From contig CACKHK010000003.1 of assembly GCA_902599955.1 (NCBI GenBank), positions 16,001-80,000 of the forward strand: a DNA stretch of 64,000 nucleotides, written 5' to 3'. The translations under genes were made by a program, and so were the position numbers. The DNA is from an uncultured Pelagibacteraceae bacterium (GTDB lineage: Bacteria; Pseudomonadota; Alphaproteobacteria; Pelagibacterales; Pelagibacteraceae). Position 1 is the stretch's first letter; every line of letters begins with the position of its first letter. Positions 50,298 through 61,192 of this stretch are shown in pieces. The notes under the pieces were generated by a model, which ran no database searches, was not told where the DNA came from, and was given only the letters and a program-made list of their open reading frames with translations.

Positions 50298-51404
50298 ATG
50301 AAAAATTACCTAAATTTTGAGACAGATATCAAAAATCTTGAAGAGGAATTAGATAAACTAAAAGACCCCTATAATCAGGAGGGATTAACTGAAGTCGATA
50401 CTTCAAGAATAAGCAAAGTTGAAGAAGAAATAAATGAAAAATTAGAGAAAATTTATTCTAATTTAGATCCATGGCAGACAGCGTTAGTTGCTCGCCATGA
50501 AGATAGACCTAAAGCAAAATTTTTTGTTCAAAATCTTTTTGATGATTTTATCCAACTTTCTGGAGATAGATATTATGGTGAAGACAAAGCTGTTATAGCT
50601 GGTTTTGCAAAATTTGACGGCAAATCTGTTTTAGTAATTGGTCAAGAAAAGGGATCAGATCTTAATAAAAGAATAGATCACAATTTTGGAATGATGAGAC
50701 CAGAGGGTTACAGAAAAACAATTAGACTTATGGAGTTAGCTAACAAATTTAAAATTCCAATTATTTCTATTGTAGATACTCCAGGAGCGTACCCAGGAGT
50801 TGGCGCAGAAGAAAGAGGTCAAGCTGAAGCGATAGCAAAATCTATTGAATGCTCAATGAAGTTAACGGTACCTACAATAGCAATTATAATTGGTGAAGGT
50901 GGGTCTGGCGGAGCAATAGCTTTAGCATCATCTAATAAAGTGATAATGCTTCAAAACGCAATATACTCAGTCATATCCCCAGAAGGATGTGCTACCATTT
51001 TATGGAGAGACCCAAAAAAAACTTTAGAGGCCGCAACTGCAATGAAAATGTCATCTAGCGACCTTTTAAAATTAAATATAATTGATGAAATAATTCCAGA
51101 ACCAGTTGGCGGTGCTCATAGAGACAAAGATCTAATTTTAGATAATGTAAGAGACTCATTAAAGAAAAATTTAGATTTTTTTCAGGCAATGGATAAAGAT
51201 GAAATTCTTACTCATAGAAAAAATAAATTTTTGTCAATAGGAAGAAATAAGGGATTTACAACACAGTCAGATGATAGAAATGATTTATCCATGAGAGCAA
51301 GTGCATTAGAAAATATTTATCAAAACTTTAAAAAGAATTCTAAAATTTATTATGGTATATCTGCTGCAGTTTTATTAATGTTATTCTTAAGTACTCTTTT
51401 ATAA
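50298..51404 (+). CDS. accA: acetyl-CoA carboxylase carboxyltransferase alpha subunit
   Basis: IGQEKGSDLNKRIDHNFGMMRPEGYRK, PGAYPGVGAEERGQAEAIA, EGGSGGAIAL; C-terminal TM-like tail. Confidence 0.95.
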   Translation: MKNYLNFETDIKNLEEELDKLKDPYNQEGLTEVDTSRISKVEEEINEKLEKIYSNLDPWQTALVARHEDRPKAKFFVQNLFDDFIQLSGDRYYGEDKAVIAGFAKFDGKSVLVIGQEKGSDLNKRIDHNFGMMRPEGYRKTIRLMELANKFKIPIISIVDTPGAYPGVGAEERGQAEAIAKSIECSMKLTVPTIAIIIGEGGSGGAIALASSNKVIMLQNAIYSVISPEGCATILWRDPKKTLEAATAMKMSSSDLLKLNIIDEIIPEPVGGAHRDKDLILDNVRDSLKKNLDFFQAMDKDEILTHRKNKFLSIGRNKGFTTQSDDRNDLSMRASALENIYQNFKKNSKIYYGISAAVLLMLFLSTLL

Positions 51405-53945
51405 AGCACCACAACAATGTTTAAATTTTTTCCCTGTTGCCTCACATCTTTCGTTTCTAGAAATTTTACCCTCTCTATTTTTTACAAGTAAGCATTTTGG
51501 ATTATTTTTTGTGTTTATACTATTTTCATTTTGAATGACATTTTGATCATCATTTTTCTCTATAAGTTTTAAATTAAACAAAATTGTTATTAAATCATAC
51601 TTAAGTTTACTTAATAAATTTTCAAAAAGTGCAAATGCCTCTTTCTTATATTCTACTAGAGGATCTCTTTGTCCATAAGATCTCAAACCAATTACTTGTC
51701 TTAATTGCTCTAAATATTGAATATGTAATTTCCAATTTTGATCAATTAGTTGTAAAAATATTCTTTTTTCTATTTCATTATATTGCTCTTCATTTAAAAT
51801 TTTTATTCTTTCTTCTCTTGAACTTTTAAATTTATTTTTTATTTTTTCTTCAAACTCTTTATTTTCAAGATTGACTAAATTATTAATCTCTTCTTCTTCA
51901 AATGATTTTCCAAATAAAGATTTTAATTGCATATTGATTTCATTTGATCCTGCATTAGCTAACTTTTTTGTTTTCTTAAGTTTCAAATCATCAACAATTT
52001 CATCTAGAAAATTTTCAGAATATTGCTTAGAGTCTTTATTTTCTATTACCTCATTTCTTTGTGAAAATATTACTTGCCTTTGATCGTTTAAAACATTGTC
52101 AAACTTCAAAAGAGTTTTTCTAATATCAAAATTTCTAGCCTCAACTTTTTGTTGTGCTCTCTCTAATGCTTTATTTATCCAAGGGTGGTCTATACTTTCT
52201 CCATCTTTAAGTCCAAGTTTTTCAAGTATATTATTCATAGACTCAGACCCAAATATTCTCATTAAATCATCTTCTAAACTTACATAGAATATAGAACTAC
52301 CTTCATCACCTTGTCTACCCGATCTCCCTCTTGCTTGATTATCTACTCTTCTACTTTCCATTCTTTCTGTACCAATAACAAACAAACCACCTAGTTTTTT
52401 TATTTCAGCTTTATCACTCTCATCTTGACCTCCTAATTTAATATCGACACCTCTTCCTGAAATACTAGTTGTAATGATTATTGAGTTTCTTTTTCCAGCA
52501 TCTGCAATAATTTCAGCTTCTCTCTCATGATTTTTGGCATTTAAAACTGTATGTTTTATTTTTTTTTTATCTAATAGATTTGAGTAGTGTTCTGATTTAT
52601 TTATACTCGAAGTAAAAACTAATAATGGTTGTCCTTTTGTGTTACATTCGACAATCTTACTAATTATAGCTTCATCTTTTTCTTTGCTAGTTCTAAATAT
52701 TTGATCATTCGAGTCTATTCTTATCATCTGCTTATTTGTTGGAATTGACACTACTGGCAGATTATAGATTTCAAAAAACTCCTCGGACTCTGTTTGTGCA
52801 GTTCCAGTGCACCCAGCTATTTTTTTATAAAGTTTAAAGAAATTTTGGTATGTAATAGAAGCTAAAGTTTGATTTTCAGCATTAATTGATAAATTTTCTT
52901 TAGCCTCTAAACTTTGATGAAGACCATCACCAAATCTTCTGCCTGGTAATTGTCTACCTGTTTGTTCGTCAATTATTATTATATGTCCATCTTTGACAAT
53001 GTAATCTCTGCCATTTTGAAAAAGATGGATTGCTCGTAACGATTGATTAACTAAATGCACAATATGAAGGTTTTCTGGATCATAAAAATTTTTGTTTTTA
53101 AGTATCCCAGCATTTGAAAATATGCTTTCAACATTATCGACTCCTCTATTCGTTAATAAAATATTTCTATCTTTTTCATCGATTTCGAAATCGTCTTTTT
53201 TTAAATTTTTTACTAATTTATCAACTGCTATATATTGATTAGTCTTATCTTCTGTTGCACCAGAAATAATTAGAGGTGTTCTGGCTTCATCAATTAAACA
53301 GGAGTCAATTTCATCCACTATTGCATAATTATGTTCTCTTTGAACCATAGACTTTTTTGAAAATTTCATATTATCTCTTAGATAATCAAATCCTAATTCA
53401 CTATTAGTAGAATAAGTAATATCTTTTGAATAATTTTCTTTTCTTTCTAAGTCATCTTGACCAGTATTAATATAACCACAAGTTAAACCTAGAAACTCGT
53501 AAATCTTGCCCATATTTTGACTATCTCTCTTAGCTAAATAATCATTCACAGTGACTATATGAACACCCTTTTTTTCAAGAGCGTTAAGGAAAGCCGCAAG
53601 GGCAATGGTTAATGTTTTACCTTCTCCTGTTTTCATTTCTGCAATTTTATTTTCATGTATTACAACACCACCAATTAACTGAACATCAAAGTGTCTTTCA
53701 TTTCTAATTCTTTTCGAAGCTTCTCTAACCATTGCAAAAGCTTCAGGTAATACCTCATTAAGACTTCTGCCATTTTTAATTTCCTCAATTAGCTGTCCTG
53801 TTTTTTTTGGAAACATTTCGTCAGATAAATTTTCCAAATCTTTTTCTAAAAGATTAACTTTATTGACTATTTGTTGAATTCGGCTTAACTCTTTTTCATT
53901 GCTGCTTTTTATAAATTTTGAAAAAATATTAAGTGGGTTGAACAT
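51399..53945 (-). CDS. secA: preprotein translocase ATPase SecA
   Basis: EMKTGEGKTLTIALAA, VDEIDSCLIDEARTPLIISG, C-terminal Zn motif CEATGKKFKHCCG. Confidence 0.97.
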   Translation of the reverse strand: MFNPLNIFSKFIKSSNEKELSRIQQIVNKVNLLEKDLENLSDEMFPKKTGQLIEEIKNGRSLNEVLPEAFAMVREASKRIRNERHFDVQLIGGVVIHENKIAEMKTGEGKTLTIALAAFLNALEKKGVHIVTVNDYLAKRDSQNMGKIYEFLGLTCGYINTGQDDLERKENYSKDITYSTNSELGFDYLRDNMKFSKKSMVQREHNYAIVDEIDSCLIDEARTPLIISGATEDKTNQYIAVDKLVKNLKKDDFEIDEKDRNILLTNRGVDNVESIFSNAGILKNKNFYDPENLHIVHLVNQSLRAIHLFQNGRDYIVKDGHIIIIDEQTGRQLPGRRFGDGLHQSLEAKENLSINAENQTLASITYQNFFKLYKKIAGCTGTAQTESEEFFEIYNLPVVSIPTNKQMIRIDSNDQIFRTSKEKDEAIISKIVECNTKGQPLLVFTSSINKSEHYSNLLDKKKIKHTVLNAKNHEREAEIIADAGKRNSIIITTSISGRGVDIKLGGQDESDKAEIKKLGGLFVIGTERMESRRVDNQARGRSGRQGDEGSSIFYVSLEDDLMRIFGSESMNNILEKLGLKDGESIDHPWINKALERAQQKVEARNFDIRKTLLKFDNVLNDQRQVIFSQRNEVIENKDSKQYSENFLDEIVDDLKLKKTKKLANAGSNEINMQLKSLFGKSFEEEEINNLVNLENKEFEEKIKNKFKSSREERIKILNEEQYNEIEKRIFLQLIDQNWKLHIQYLEQLRQVIGLRSYGQRDPLVEYKKEAFALFENLLSKLKYDLITILFNLKLIEKNDDQNVIQNENSINTKNNPKCLLVKNREGKISRNERCEATGKKFKHCCGAL

Positions 53946-54003
53946 TTTGATATAAAATTTAATATTAGAAATATATAGTAATTAATTAATTATTTTAAAT
54001 ATC

Positions 54004-55305
54004 ATGAAATTTAACATAAACAATTTTTTAAATATTAGTAGTCAAAGATCAAAAATTGTTGATTTCCAAGATCTAGATCATATAGATGGAGTGTCAATTT
54101 CTGCAGTAAGCGCTGATTTATACAAATTTAAAAGAGATGAATTAGTTTTGTTTTATTTTAGAGATGGTGCTAATTATGCCTCAGTATATACTCAGTCAAA
54201 ATTAATATCAGAAAATCTAAAATGGAATAAAAAAATTAAAGCAAAAAAAATATTCGCATTGTTAGTTAATACTAGAAATGCCAATGCATTAACAGGCCAG
54301 GAGGGTTATAATGCTTTGAAAATGATATCCTCAGATTTGTCTTCAAGATTAAGCGAGATACAAAAAAGAGACGAAGATGCTCCAAAACAAATTTCTTCCA
54401 AGGAAATTCTTTTTGGTTGTACAGGTACTATAGGTGAGAAATTTCCAATTGAAAAAATTAGGGCTTCGTTACCAGGATTAGTTGAGAAAATTAAATACAC
54501 TCAAAATAAATTAATCTGGATGAAAGCTGCAATGGGCATAATTACAACTGATTTAAAACCAAAAGTATCAATGACTGAAACAAATATTGGTTCATCTAAA
54601 ATTAAAATTTATGGAATCGCAAAGGGCTCAGGAATGATTTATCCAAATATGGCAACTACGTTGGGTTATATATTTACTGATGCTACCCTATCTTCATCAA
54701 TTTTAAGAGATATTTTAAAAAAAAACATAGAGACAACTTTTAATGCAATTTCATGTGATGGCGATACAAGCACAAATGACATGGTTTCTATATTTTCAAC
54801 ATGCAAAGTTAATCACCAAAAAATAAAAAAATATAGTGATAGTAGACTTAAAAATTTTAGTAAAGCCGTTCATGATGTTTTACTAAATTTGGCTAAACAA
54901 GTTGTTTCTGATGGAGAAGGAGCATCTAAATTTATTTCTATAAATTGTATAAATTGTAAAACAGAAAAAGATGCAAAAAATATATCTTTTAAAATTGCTA
55001 ACTCATTATTAGTTAAAACGGCAATTGCAGGAGAAGATCCAAATTGGGGGAGAGTAGCTATGGCTATTGGAAATAGTGACTCTAAAATTAATGAACAAAA
55101 ATTATCAATATCTTTTGGACCACATAAAATTTTTCACAAAGGTTCATTATACAAATCTTATAATGAAACAAAAATTATGGAATATATGAAAGGCAGTAAA
55201 ATTGAAATAGAAGTTAATATTGGGCAAGGAATTAAAAATTTTAAATCTTACACAATGGATTTAACAAAAAAATACATTGAAATAAATGCTGATTATAGGA
55301 CTTAA
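54004..55305 (+). CDS. argJ: glutamate N-acetyltransferase / amino-acid acetyltransferase
   Basis: NTRNANALTGQEG, GCTGTIGEKFP, KGSGMIYPNMATTLGYIFTDA. Confidence 0.94.
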   Translation: MKFNINNFLNISSQRSKIVDFQDLDHIDGVSISAVSADLYKFKRDELVLFYFRDGANYASVYTQSKLISENLKWNKKIKAKKIFALLVNTRNANALTGQEGYNALKMISSDLSSRLSEIQKRDEDAPKQISSKEILFGCTGTIGEKFPIEKIRASLPGLVEKIKYTQNKLIWMKAAMGIITTDLKPKVSMTETNIGSSKIKIYGIAKGSGMIYPNMATTLGYIFTDATLSSSILRDILKKNIETTFNAISCDGDTSTNDMVSIFSTCKVNHQKIKKYSDSRLKNFSKAVHDVLLNLAKQVVSDGEGASKFISINCINCKTEKDAKNISFKIANSLLVKTAIAGEDPNWGRVAMAIGNSDSKINEQKLSISFGPHKIFHKGSLYKSYNETKIMEYMKGSKIEIEVNIGQGIKNFKSYTMDLTKKYIEINADYRT

Positions 55306-55345
55306 CTATATTGAAATTTTAAAGATTGATATCTAAATAACAATT

Positions 55346-55771
55346 ATGATCAAGTATTTGTTAAAGTGTAAAGACTGTCGTCAAGAATTTGAAAGTTGGT
55401 TTAGTACTTCAGATGAGTATGATAGATTAAAAACTTTAAAACTTTTAAATTGTCAAAACTGTGACTCTTTAAATGTTGAAAAGTCATTAATGTCTCCAAA
55501 TTTATTGAACACAAAGAAAAAAGAAAATTTAAAAGAAATAAATAAATATAAAGAAGTAAGAAAAAAACTTTATGACTACAAAAAATTCGTAAAGAAAAAT
55601 TTTGAGTATGTTGGAGAAAATTTTACCTACAAAGCAAGATCAATTCATTATGATAAAAAAAAACATAAAAAAGGTATTTATGGAAGTGCTTCGCTCAAAG
55701 ATATTAAGGAATTAAGAGAGGAAGGAATAGAAACAGATATAATTCCATGGATTGAAGACGATAAAAATTAA
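55346..55771 (+). CDS. DUF1178 family protein
   Basis: MIKYLLKCKDCRQEFESWFSTSDEYDRL; C-terminal IYGSASLKDIKELREEGIETDIIPW. Confidence 0.85.
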   Translation: MIKYLLKCKDCRQEFESWFSTSDEYDRLKTLKLLNCQNCDSLNVEKSLMSPNLLNTKKKENLKEINKYKEVRKKLYDYKKFVKKNFEYVGENFTYKARSIHYDKKKHKKGIYGSASLKDIKELREEGIETDIIPWIEDDKN

Positions 55772-56496
55772 ATTTTTTTAAATTCAGAAATATAATTTAC
55801 AGATTTGTCTGAAGAAATAGACCACTTATCTAAAATAGGATTAAAAGTCATACCATCAATTTTTTTTAAAGTAAGTGAATTATTTCTACAAATTTTTGTT
55901 AATTGTTCTGGTTTTACAAATTTTTCCCAATCGTGAGTACCTATTGGAAGCCATTTTAAAATATACTCAGCGCCTATAATTGCAAATATATAAGATTTTA
56001 AAGTTTTATTTAAAGTAGCAATAAACATCACGCCAGATTTCTTTAAAAATTTAGAACTTTCTTTTATGAAATGGTCAACATTTTCGACATGTTCAACTAT
56101 CTCCATATTTAAAACTACATCAAATTTTTCTTTTGTTTTTAAGCTCTCTGGTGATGAATTAAAATAGTTAATTTTAAGTTTATTTTTTTTTGAGTGATAT
56201 TTAGCAACTTGAATATTTTTATTCGAGGCATCTATTCCAGTAACTTTTGCACCTAAACTTGCCATAGGTTCTGAAAGCAGTCCTCCACCACAACCTATAT
56301 CTAGAATACTTAAGCCTTTAAATGGTTCATGATTTTTTTTTATTTTGAACTCTGATATAATTGTATCTCGTATGTATTTAATTCTAATTGGATTAAATTT
56401 ATGTAAAGGCTTAAATTTTCCATTGGGATCCCACCATTCTTCTGCAATTTTTGTAAATTTTTCTATTTCTTTTTTATTTATTGTGTTATTTTTCAT
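55768..56496 (-). CDS. ubiG: ubiquinone biosynthesis O-methyltransferase
   Basis: EEWWDPNGKFKPLHKFNPIRI, LDIGCGGGLLSEPMASLGA. Confidence 0.95.
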   Translation of the reverse strand: MKNNTINKKEIEKFTKIAEEWWDPNGKFKPLHKFNPIRIKYIRDTIISEFKIKKNHEPFKGLSILDIGCGGGLLSEPMASLGAKVTGIDASNKNIQVAKYHSKKNKLKINYFNSSPESLKTKEKFDVVLNMEIVEHVENVDHFIKESSKFLKKSGVMFIATLNKTLKSYIFAIIGAEYILKWLPIGTHDWEKFVKPEQLTKICRNNSLTLKKIDGMTFNPILDKWSISSDKSVNYISEFKKI

Positions 56497-56565
56497 TGCT
56501 TGTTGACTTTACAATTAAGATGTATTTTATCAATATATTTTAACTTTTACTAAGAAATATTATCA

Positions 56566-57777
56566 ATGAAAATAATTGTTCTTAAATTTGGAGGTACTTC
56601 AGTAGGCACAATAGACAGGATTAAAAAAGTATCAAAAATTATTTCAAATTATAATAAAAAATATAGTGTAATTGTTGTGTCTTCAGCAATGAGTGGAGTT
56701 ACAAACAATTTAATCAATTTGTCAAATAAAATTAGCAAAAATTTTTCATCATCTGAGTATGATGTTTTAGTTTCTTCAGGAGAACAAATGGCTTGTGCAC
56801 TGATTGCGGCAGAATTGATTAGCAAAGGTCTTAATTCAAGATCTTGGTTATCATGGCAAGTTCCTATTCTTACTGAAGGGAAGCATAAATTTTCAAGGAT
56901 TAGTAAAATTAATAAAACTCAAATTTTAAGTTATTTAAAAAAAGATGGAATACCTATAATCACAGGTTTTCAAGGAATAAATAATAAAAATAGAATAACA
57001 ACTATTGGGAGAGGAGGATCTGATGCAAGCGCGATAATGCTTGCAAAGTTTTTTAATGCTGAAAAATGTATAATTTTTACGGATGTAGATGGTGTTTATT
57101 CTACTGATCCAAATAAACTCAAATCAGCAAAAAAAATTAAAGTAATTTCTTATGAAGAAATGTTGGAAATGGCTTCACTGGGAGCAAAAGTTATGCAACC
57201 TCACTCTATTCAAGATGCTAGGTTAAATAGGGTAGATATTGAGGTTCGATCTTCTTTTAATAACAAAAAAGGTACTTTAATCACTAAAAGACAAAATATA
57301 TTTAAAAGTAAGATTATTACAGGAATTTCAAGCACAACAAATGATGCAAAAGTAACCCTTTTAGGTGTAACAGATAAACCAGGTATTGCAGCATCAATTT
57401 TTAAACCTTTATCTGAGAATTCCATTAATGTAGATATGGTGGTGCAGAATATTTCTGCTAACGGTAAAGAAACAGATTTAACTTTCACAATAAAATCTGA
57501 TGATTTAAGCAAAACTAAAAAAATAATTTTACAGAATAGAAAAATTAATTTTAGAGATTTAAAATTTGATAAGAATGTTTCAAAGGTATCAATTATTGGT
57601 GTTGGGATGGTTACTACACCTGGAGTTACATTTAGAATGTTTCAATCTCTAGCAAAACAAAAAATAAATATCCAAGTCATTTCAACCTCAGAAATAAAAA
57701 TTTCTGTTTTAATTAATAAAAAAAATCTCCAAAAAGCATTATCTTCTTTACACAAAGAATTTAAGTTAAATAAATAA
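56566..57777 (+). CDS. lysC: aspartate kinase
   Basis: VLKFGGTSVG, FTDVDGVYSTDPNK, ACT domains. Confidence 0.96.
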   Translation: MKIIVLKFGGTSVGTIDRIKKVSKIISNYNKKYSVIVVSSAMSGVTNNLINLSNKISKNFSSSEYDVLVSSGEQMACALIAAELISKGLNSRSWLSWQVPILTEGKHKFSRISKINKTQILSYLKKDGIPIITGFQGINNKNRITTIGRGGSDASAIMLAKFFNAEKCIIFTDVDGVYSTDPNKLKSAKKIKVISYEEMLEMASLGAKVMQPHSIQDARLNRVDIEVRSSFNNKKGTLITKRQNIFKSKIITGISSTTNDAKVTLLGVTDKPGIAASIFKPLSENSINVDMVVQNISANGKETDLTFTIKSDDLSKTKKIILQNRKINFRDLKFDKNVSKVSIIGVGMVTTPGVTFRMFQSLAKQKINIQVISTSEIKISVLINKKNLQKALSSLHKEFKLNK

Positions 57778-57780
57778 TTT

Positions 57781-58878
57781 ATGAATATTAGACCTTTCAG
57801 AGAAATCAAAAGAAGAAAAACAAAAGAAATAAGAGTTGGTAATGTAAAAGTTGGCGGAGATAATCCAATTACAGTACAGTCAATGACAAATACACTTACA
57901 AAAAATATCAAGGAAACAGTAAAGCAAATTGAAAAAATTGAAGCAGCTGGAGCTGATATTGTAAGAGTTTCTTGTCCAGACCAAGAATCTACAAAAGCAC
58001 TAAAAGATATAATTAATCTTACTGAAATACCAATAGTTGCTGATATTCATTTTCACTATAAAAGAGCTATTGAGGCAGCTGAAAGTGGAGCTGCATGTCT
58101 GAGAATTAATCCAGGAAATATAGGAGATAAAAAAAAAATTAAAGAAGTAATTTCTTCAGCAAAAAATAATAATTGTTCAATTAGAATTGGAGTAAATGCA
58201 GGATCTCTTGAAAAAGATATATTAGAAAAGTATAAGGAGCCATGTCCTGAGGCATTAGTAGAGAGTGCATTAAGAAATATAAATATAATTGAAGATTTAG
58301 ATTTTTATAAATTTAAAGTAAGTGTAAAATCCTCTGATGTATTCTTATCAATAGAAGCATATAGACAACTTTCTAAAGAAACTGATTATCCTTTACATTT
58401 AGGTATAACTGAGGCTGGAACCTTTTTGCCTGGAAGTATAAAATCGTCAATTGGCTTCGGATCACTTCTTTTAGATGGTATTGGTGATACTATAAGAGTT
58501 TCTTTATCTGATGATCCAGTAGAAGAAATAAAAGTTGGAAATGAAATACTCAAATCACTAAATTTAAGGAATAGAGGAGTAAAAATTATCTCTTGTCCGT
58601 CATGTGCAAGGCAAGCTTTTGATGTAATAAAAACTGTTAAAAAGCTAGAGGAAAAGCTATCACATATAAAGACACCAATTTCTTTATCTATAATTGGATG
58701 TGTGGTGAATGGACCGGGTGAGGCTGCGCAAACTGATATTGGTATTACTGGAGGAGGAAAAGGAAATAATATGCTTTATTTAAACGGTATTGAGAGTAAA
58801 AAAATATCAAGCGATGAAATGATTTCTAAGGTTGTTAGATTGGTTGAGGAAAAAGCAGAAGAAATCGAAAAAACTTAA
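57781..58878 (+). CDS. ispG: 4-hydroxy-3-methylbut-2-en-1-yl diphosphate synthase
   Basis: [39 protein letters not shown]. Confidence 0.96.
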   Translation: MNIRPFREIKRRKTKEIRVGNVKVGGDNPITVQSMTNTLTKNIKETVKQIEKIEAAGADIVRVSCPDQESTKALKDIINLTEIPIVADIHFHYKRAIEAAESGAACLRINPGNIGDKKKIKEVISSAKNNNCSIRIGVNAGSLEKDILEKYKEPCPEALVESALRNINIIEDLDFYKFKVSVKSSDVFLSIEAYRQLSKETDYPLHLGITEAGTFLPGSIKSSIGFGSLLLDGIGDTIRVSLSDDPVEEIKVGNEILKSLNLRNRGVKIISCPSCARQAFDVIKTVKKLEEKLSHIKTPISLSIIGCVVNGPGEAAQTDIGITGGGKGNNMLYLNGIESKKISSDEMISKVVRLVEEKAEEIEKT

Positions 58879-58880
58879 TA

Positions 58881-59954
58881 ATGGTTCCAATATCAAAAGT
58901 TAAAGACTTAATAGCAAAGCATTCTAAATTGGAAAAAGAGCTTTCTTCACAAGAAATTGATAAAAAATTATTTGCAGAAAAATCAAAGGAATACTCAGAT
59001 TTAAACGATATTATAAAAGAAGCTAATTCGTATTATAATTTTAAAAAGGACAAAGACGAATTGGAAAAACTTATTAACGATCAGGATACAGATGAAGAAA
59101 TGAAGGAGCTTGCGATGAGTGAACTAAATAATCTTGAAAAAAATAATAAAGATAATGAAAAAAAAATTAAAATGTTTCTGCTACCCAAAGATGAAGCTGA
59201 CACAAAAAATGCAATAATAGAAATCAGAGCTGGGACAGGGGGTTTAGAAGCAAGTTTGTTTGCCTCAGATTTGTTTAAGATGTATGAAAAAGTAAGCCAC
59301 AAAAAAAAATGGCTACTTGAGGTAATATCAATATCTAAAAGTGATGCTGGTGGATTAAAAGAGGTAATTGCATCTATAAAAGGTAAAAATATTTATTCAT
59401 CCTTAAAATATGAAAGCGGTGTTCACAGAGTTCAAAGAGTACCTGATACAGAAACTCAAGGAAGGGTTCATACTTCAGCGGCTACTGTTGCAGTAATGCC
59501 AGAAGCTGAAGAAGTCGATGTTAAAATTGAGGATAAGGATCTTAGAATTGATGTATTTAGAAGTAGTGGACCAGGGGGTCAAAGTGTAAACACAACGGAC
59601 TCTGCTGTTAGAATTACCCACATACCATCAGGAATAGTTGTAAGTCAACAAGATGAAAAATCTCAAATAAGAAACAAAGAAAAAGGTTTAAAAATTCTTA
59701 GATCAAGAATTTATGAATTAGAGAGACAAAAACGAGATGAGGAAAGATCTAAAGATAGAAAAAGTAAAATAGGTTCTGGAGATAGGTCAGAAAGAATAAG
59801 AACTTATAATTTTCCTCAAGGCAGGGTCACCGATCATAGAATAAATTTAACTTTACATAAATTGACTGAATTTATGGAAGGTGAAATATTTGACGAGATG
59901 ATAGAAAATTTGGTTATTCAAGCACAAGAAAACGAATTAATTAATATAAATTAA
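58881..59954 (+). CDS. prfA: peptide chain release factor 1
   Basis: [27 protein letters not shown]; upstream of prmC. Confidence 0.97.
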   Translation: MVPISKVKDLIAKHSKLEKELSSQEIDKKLFAEKSKEYSDLNDIIKEANSYYNFKKDKDELEKLINDQDTDEEMKELAMSELNNLEKNNKDNEKKIKMFLLPKDEADTKNAIIEIRAGTGGLEASLFASDLFKMYEKVSHKKKWLLEVISISKSDAGGLKEVIASIKGKNIYSSLKYESGVHRVQRVPDTETQGRVHTSAATVAVMPEAEEVDVKIEDKDLRIDVFRSSGPGGQSVNTTDSAVRITHIPSGIVVSQQDEKSQIRNKEKGLKILRSRIYELERQKRDEERSKDRKSKIGSGDRSERIRTYNFPQGRVTDHRINLTLHKLTEFMEGEIFDEMIENLVIQAQENELININ

Positions 59955-59956
59955 AC

Positions 59957-60802
59957 ATGAATTATCATGAGATTTTAACAAATGGCACGAGTTATTTAAA
60001 AAAAAATAAAATAAAAAATCCATATCTGGATACTGAATTGCTTTTGTCAAAAACTATAAATAAAAAAAGAGAAGAAATATTATTAAATATTTATAATAAA
60101 GTAGAAAACAGAGAAATAGAAAAATTTAAATACTACTTATTCAGAAGAAGGCAGAAGGAACCAATAGCTTACATCATGGGTTATAAATATTTTTGGAGGT
60201 ATAAATTTTTAACTAATAAATCAGTTTTAATTCCAAGACCTGATACTGAGTTGATTATAGAAGAGACTTTAAATTATTTACCAATTCATAATTCAAAAAA
60301 AATACTCGATATTGGAACTGGATCAGGATGTATAATAATTTCTTTGATAAAAGAGAGACCCAAATGTAAAGCAACAGCATTAGATATATCGTTAAAGGCT
60401 ATAAAAGTTGCAAAAACTAATGCAAAATTGCATCAATTAGAAAATAAAATTAATTTTATAAATATCGATATTGACAAATATAAATCTTCTAACTATGATT
60501 TAATTATATCAAATCCTCCATATATAGATAATATTGATTTTAACAGATTAGAGGATGATATCAAATCTCATGAACCAAAATTAGCATTATCAGGAGGTTC
60601 TGACGGATTTAAAAATATTAATAAAGTAATTATTAAAAGTAGAAAATTATTGAAAATAAACGGAAAATTAATACTTGAGATTGGACATAAACAAAAAAAT
60701 AAAACCATAAAAATGCTTAAAAAAAATAGTTTCTATATAAATAAAGTATCTAAGGATTTTTCTAAAACAGATAGGTGCATTGTAAGCACTAGACTAAAAT
60801 AA
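59957..60802 (+). CDS. prmC: release factor glutamine methyltransferase
   Basis: LDIGTGSGCIIISL, NPPYI motif. Confidence 0.95.
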   Translation: MNYHEILTNGTSYLKKNKIKNPYLDTELLLSKTINKKREEILLNIYNKVENREIEKFKYYLFRRRQKEPIAYIMGYKYFWRYKFLTNKSVLIPRPDTELIIEETLNYLPIHNSKKILDIGTGSGCIIISLIKERPKCKATALDISLKAIKVAKTNAKLHQLENKINFINIDIDKYKSSNYDLIISNPPYIDNIDFNRLEDDIKSHEPKLALSGGSDGFKNINKVIIKSRKLLKINGKLILEIGHKQKNKTIKMLKKNSFYINKVSKDFSKTDRCIVSTRLK

Positions 60803-61176
60803 TGAATAACTTCAAAAACAACAATAGAAGAGGACGGTTCAAATCAAATGGTGATAGGAACTTCAGAAGAAATGGAAATGGCCATAAATCAAGTGGAGAT
60901 TTTAACAACGGATCTTCATTTAAAAGAAGACATCCAGGAAAAAATAACCAAAATGCTGCAAAACTTGTTGAGAAATACAATGATCTAGCACGTGAAGCCC
61001 TCTCAAATGGAGATAAAATTTTATCTGAGAATTATTTACAGCATTCTGAACATTTTACTAGAATTTTAATGTCTCAAGAAAATACGAAAAATTTATCAGA
61101 AAATCTCACTCAAACAAGTCTTAATAATCAAAATAATCAAATTAAAATTGAAGTTGAAAACAAAGAAACAGACTAA
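60802..61176 (+). CDS. DUF4167 family protein (RNA-binding-like, Arg/Asn-rich)
   Basis: Basic N-terminus; KLVEKYNDLAREALSNGDKILSENYLQHSEHFTRIL; downstream of prmC. Confidence 0.85.
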   Translation: MNNFKNNNRRGRFKSNGDRNFRRNGNGHKSSGDFNNGSSFKRRHPGKNNQNAAKLVEKYNDLAREALSNGDKILSENYLQHSEHFTRILMSQENTKNLSENLTQTSLNNQNNQIKIEVENKETD

Positions 61177-61192
61177 ACTTAAGTAGAATAAA

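Noticed and set aside
51629-52287. Three plus-strand ORFs inside secA
   Set aside because: Antisense to well-conserved secA; Phe/Ser/Leu-rich chance translations.
57210-57911. Minus-strand ORFs at 57210-57512 and 57642-57911
   Set aside because: Antisense to lysC and ispG.
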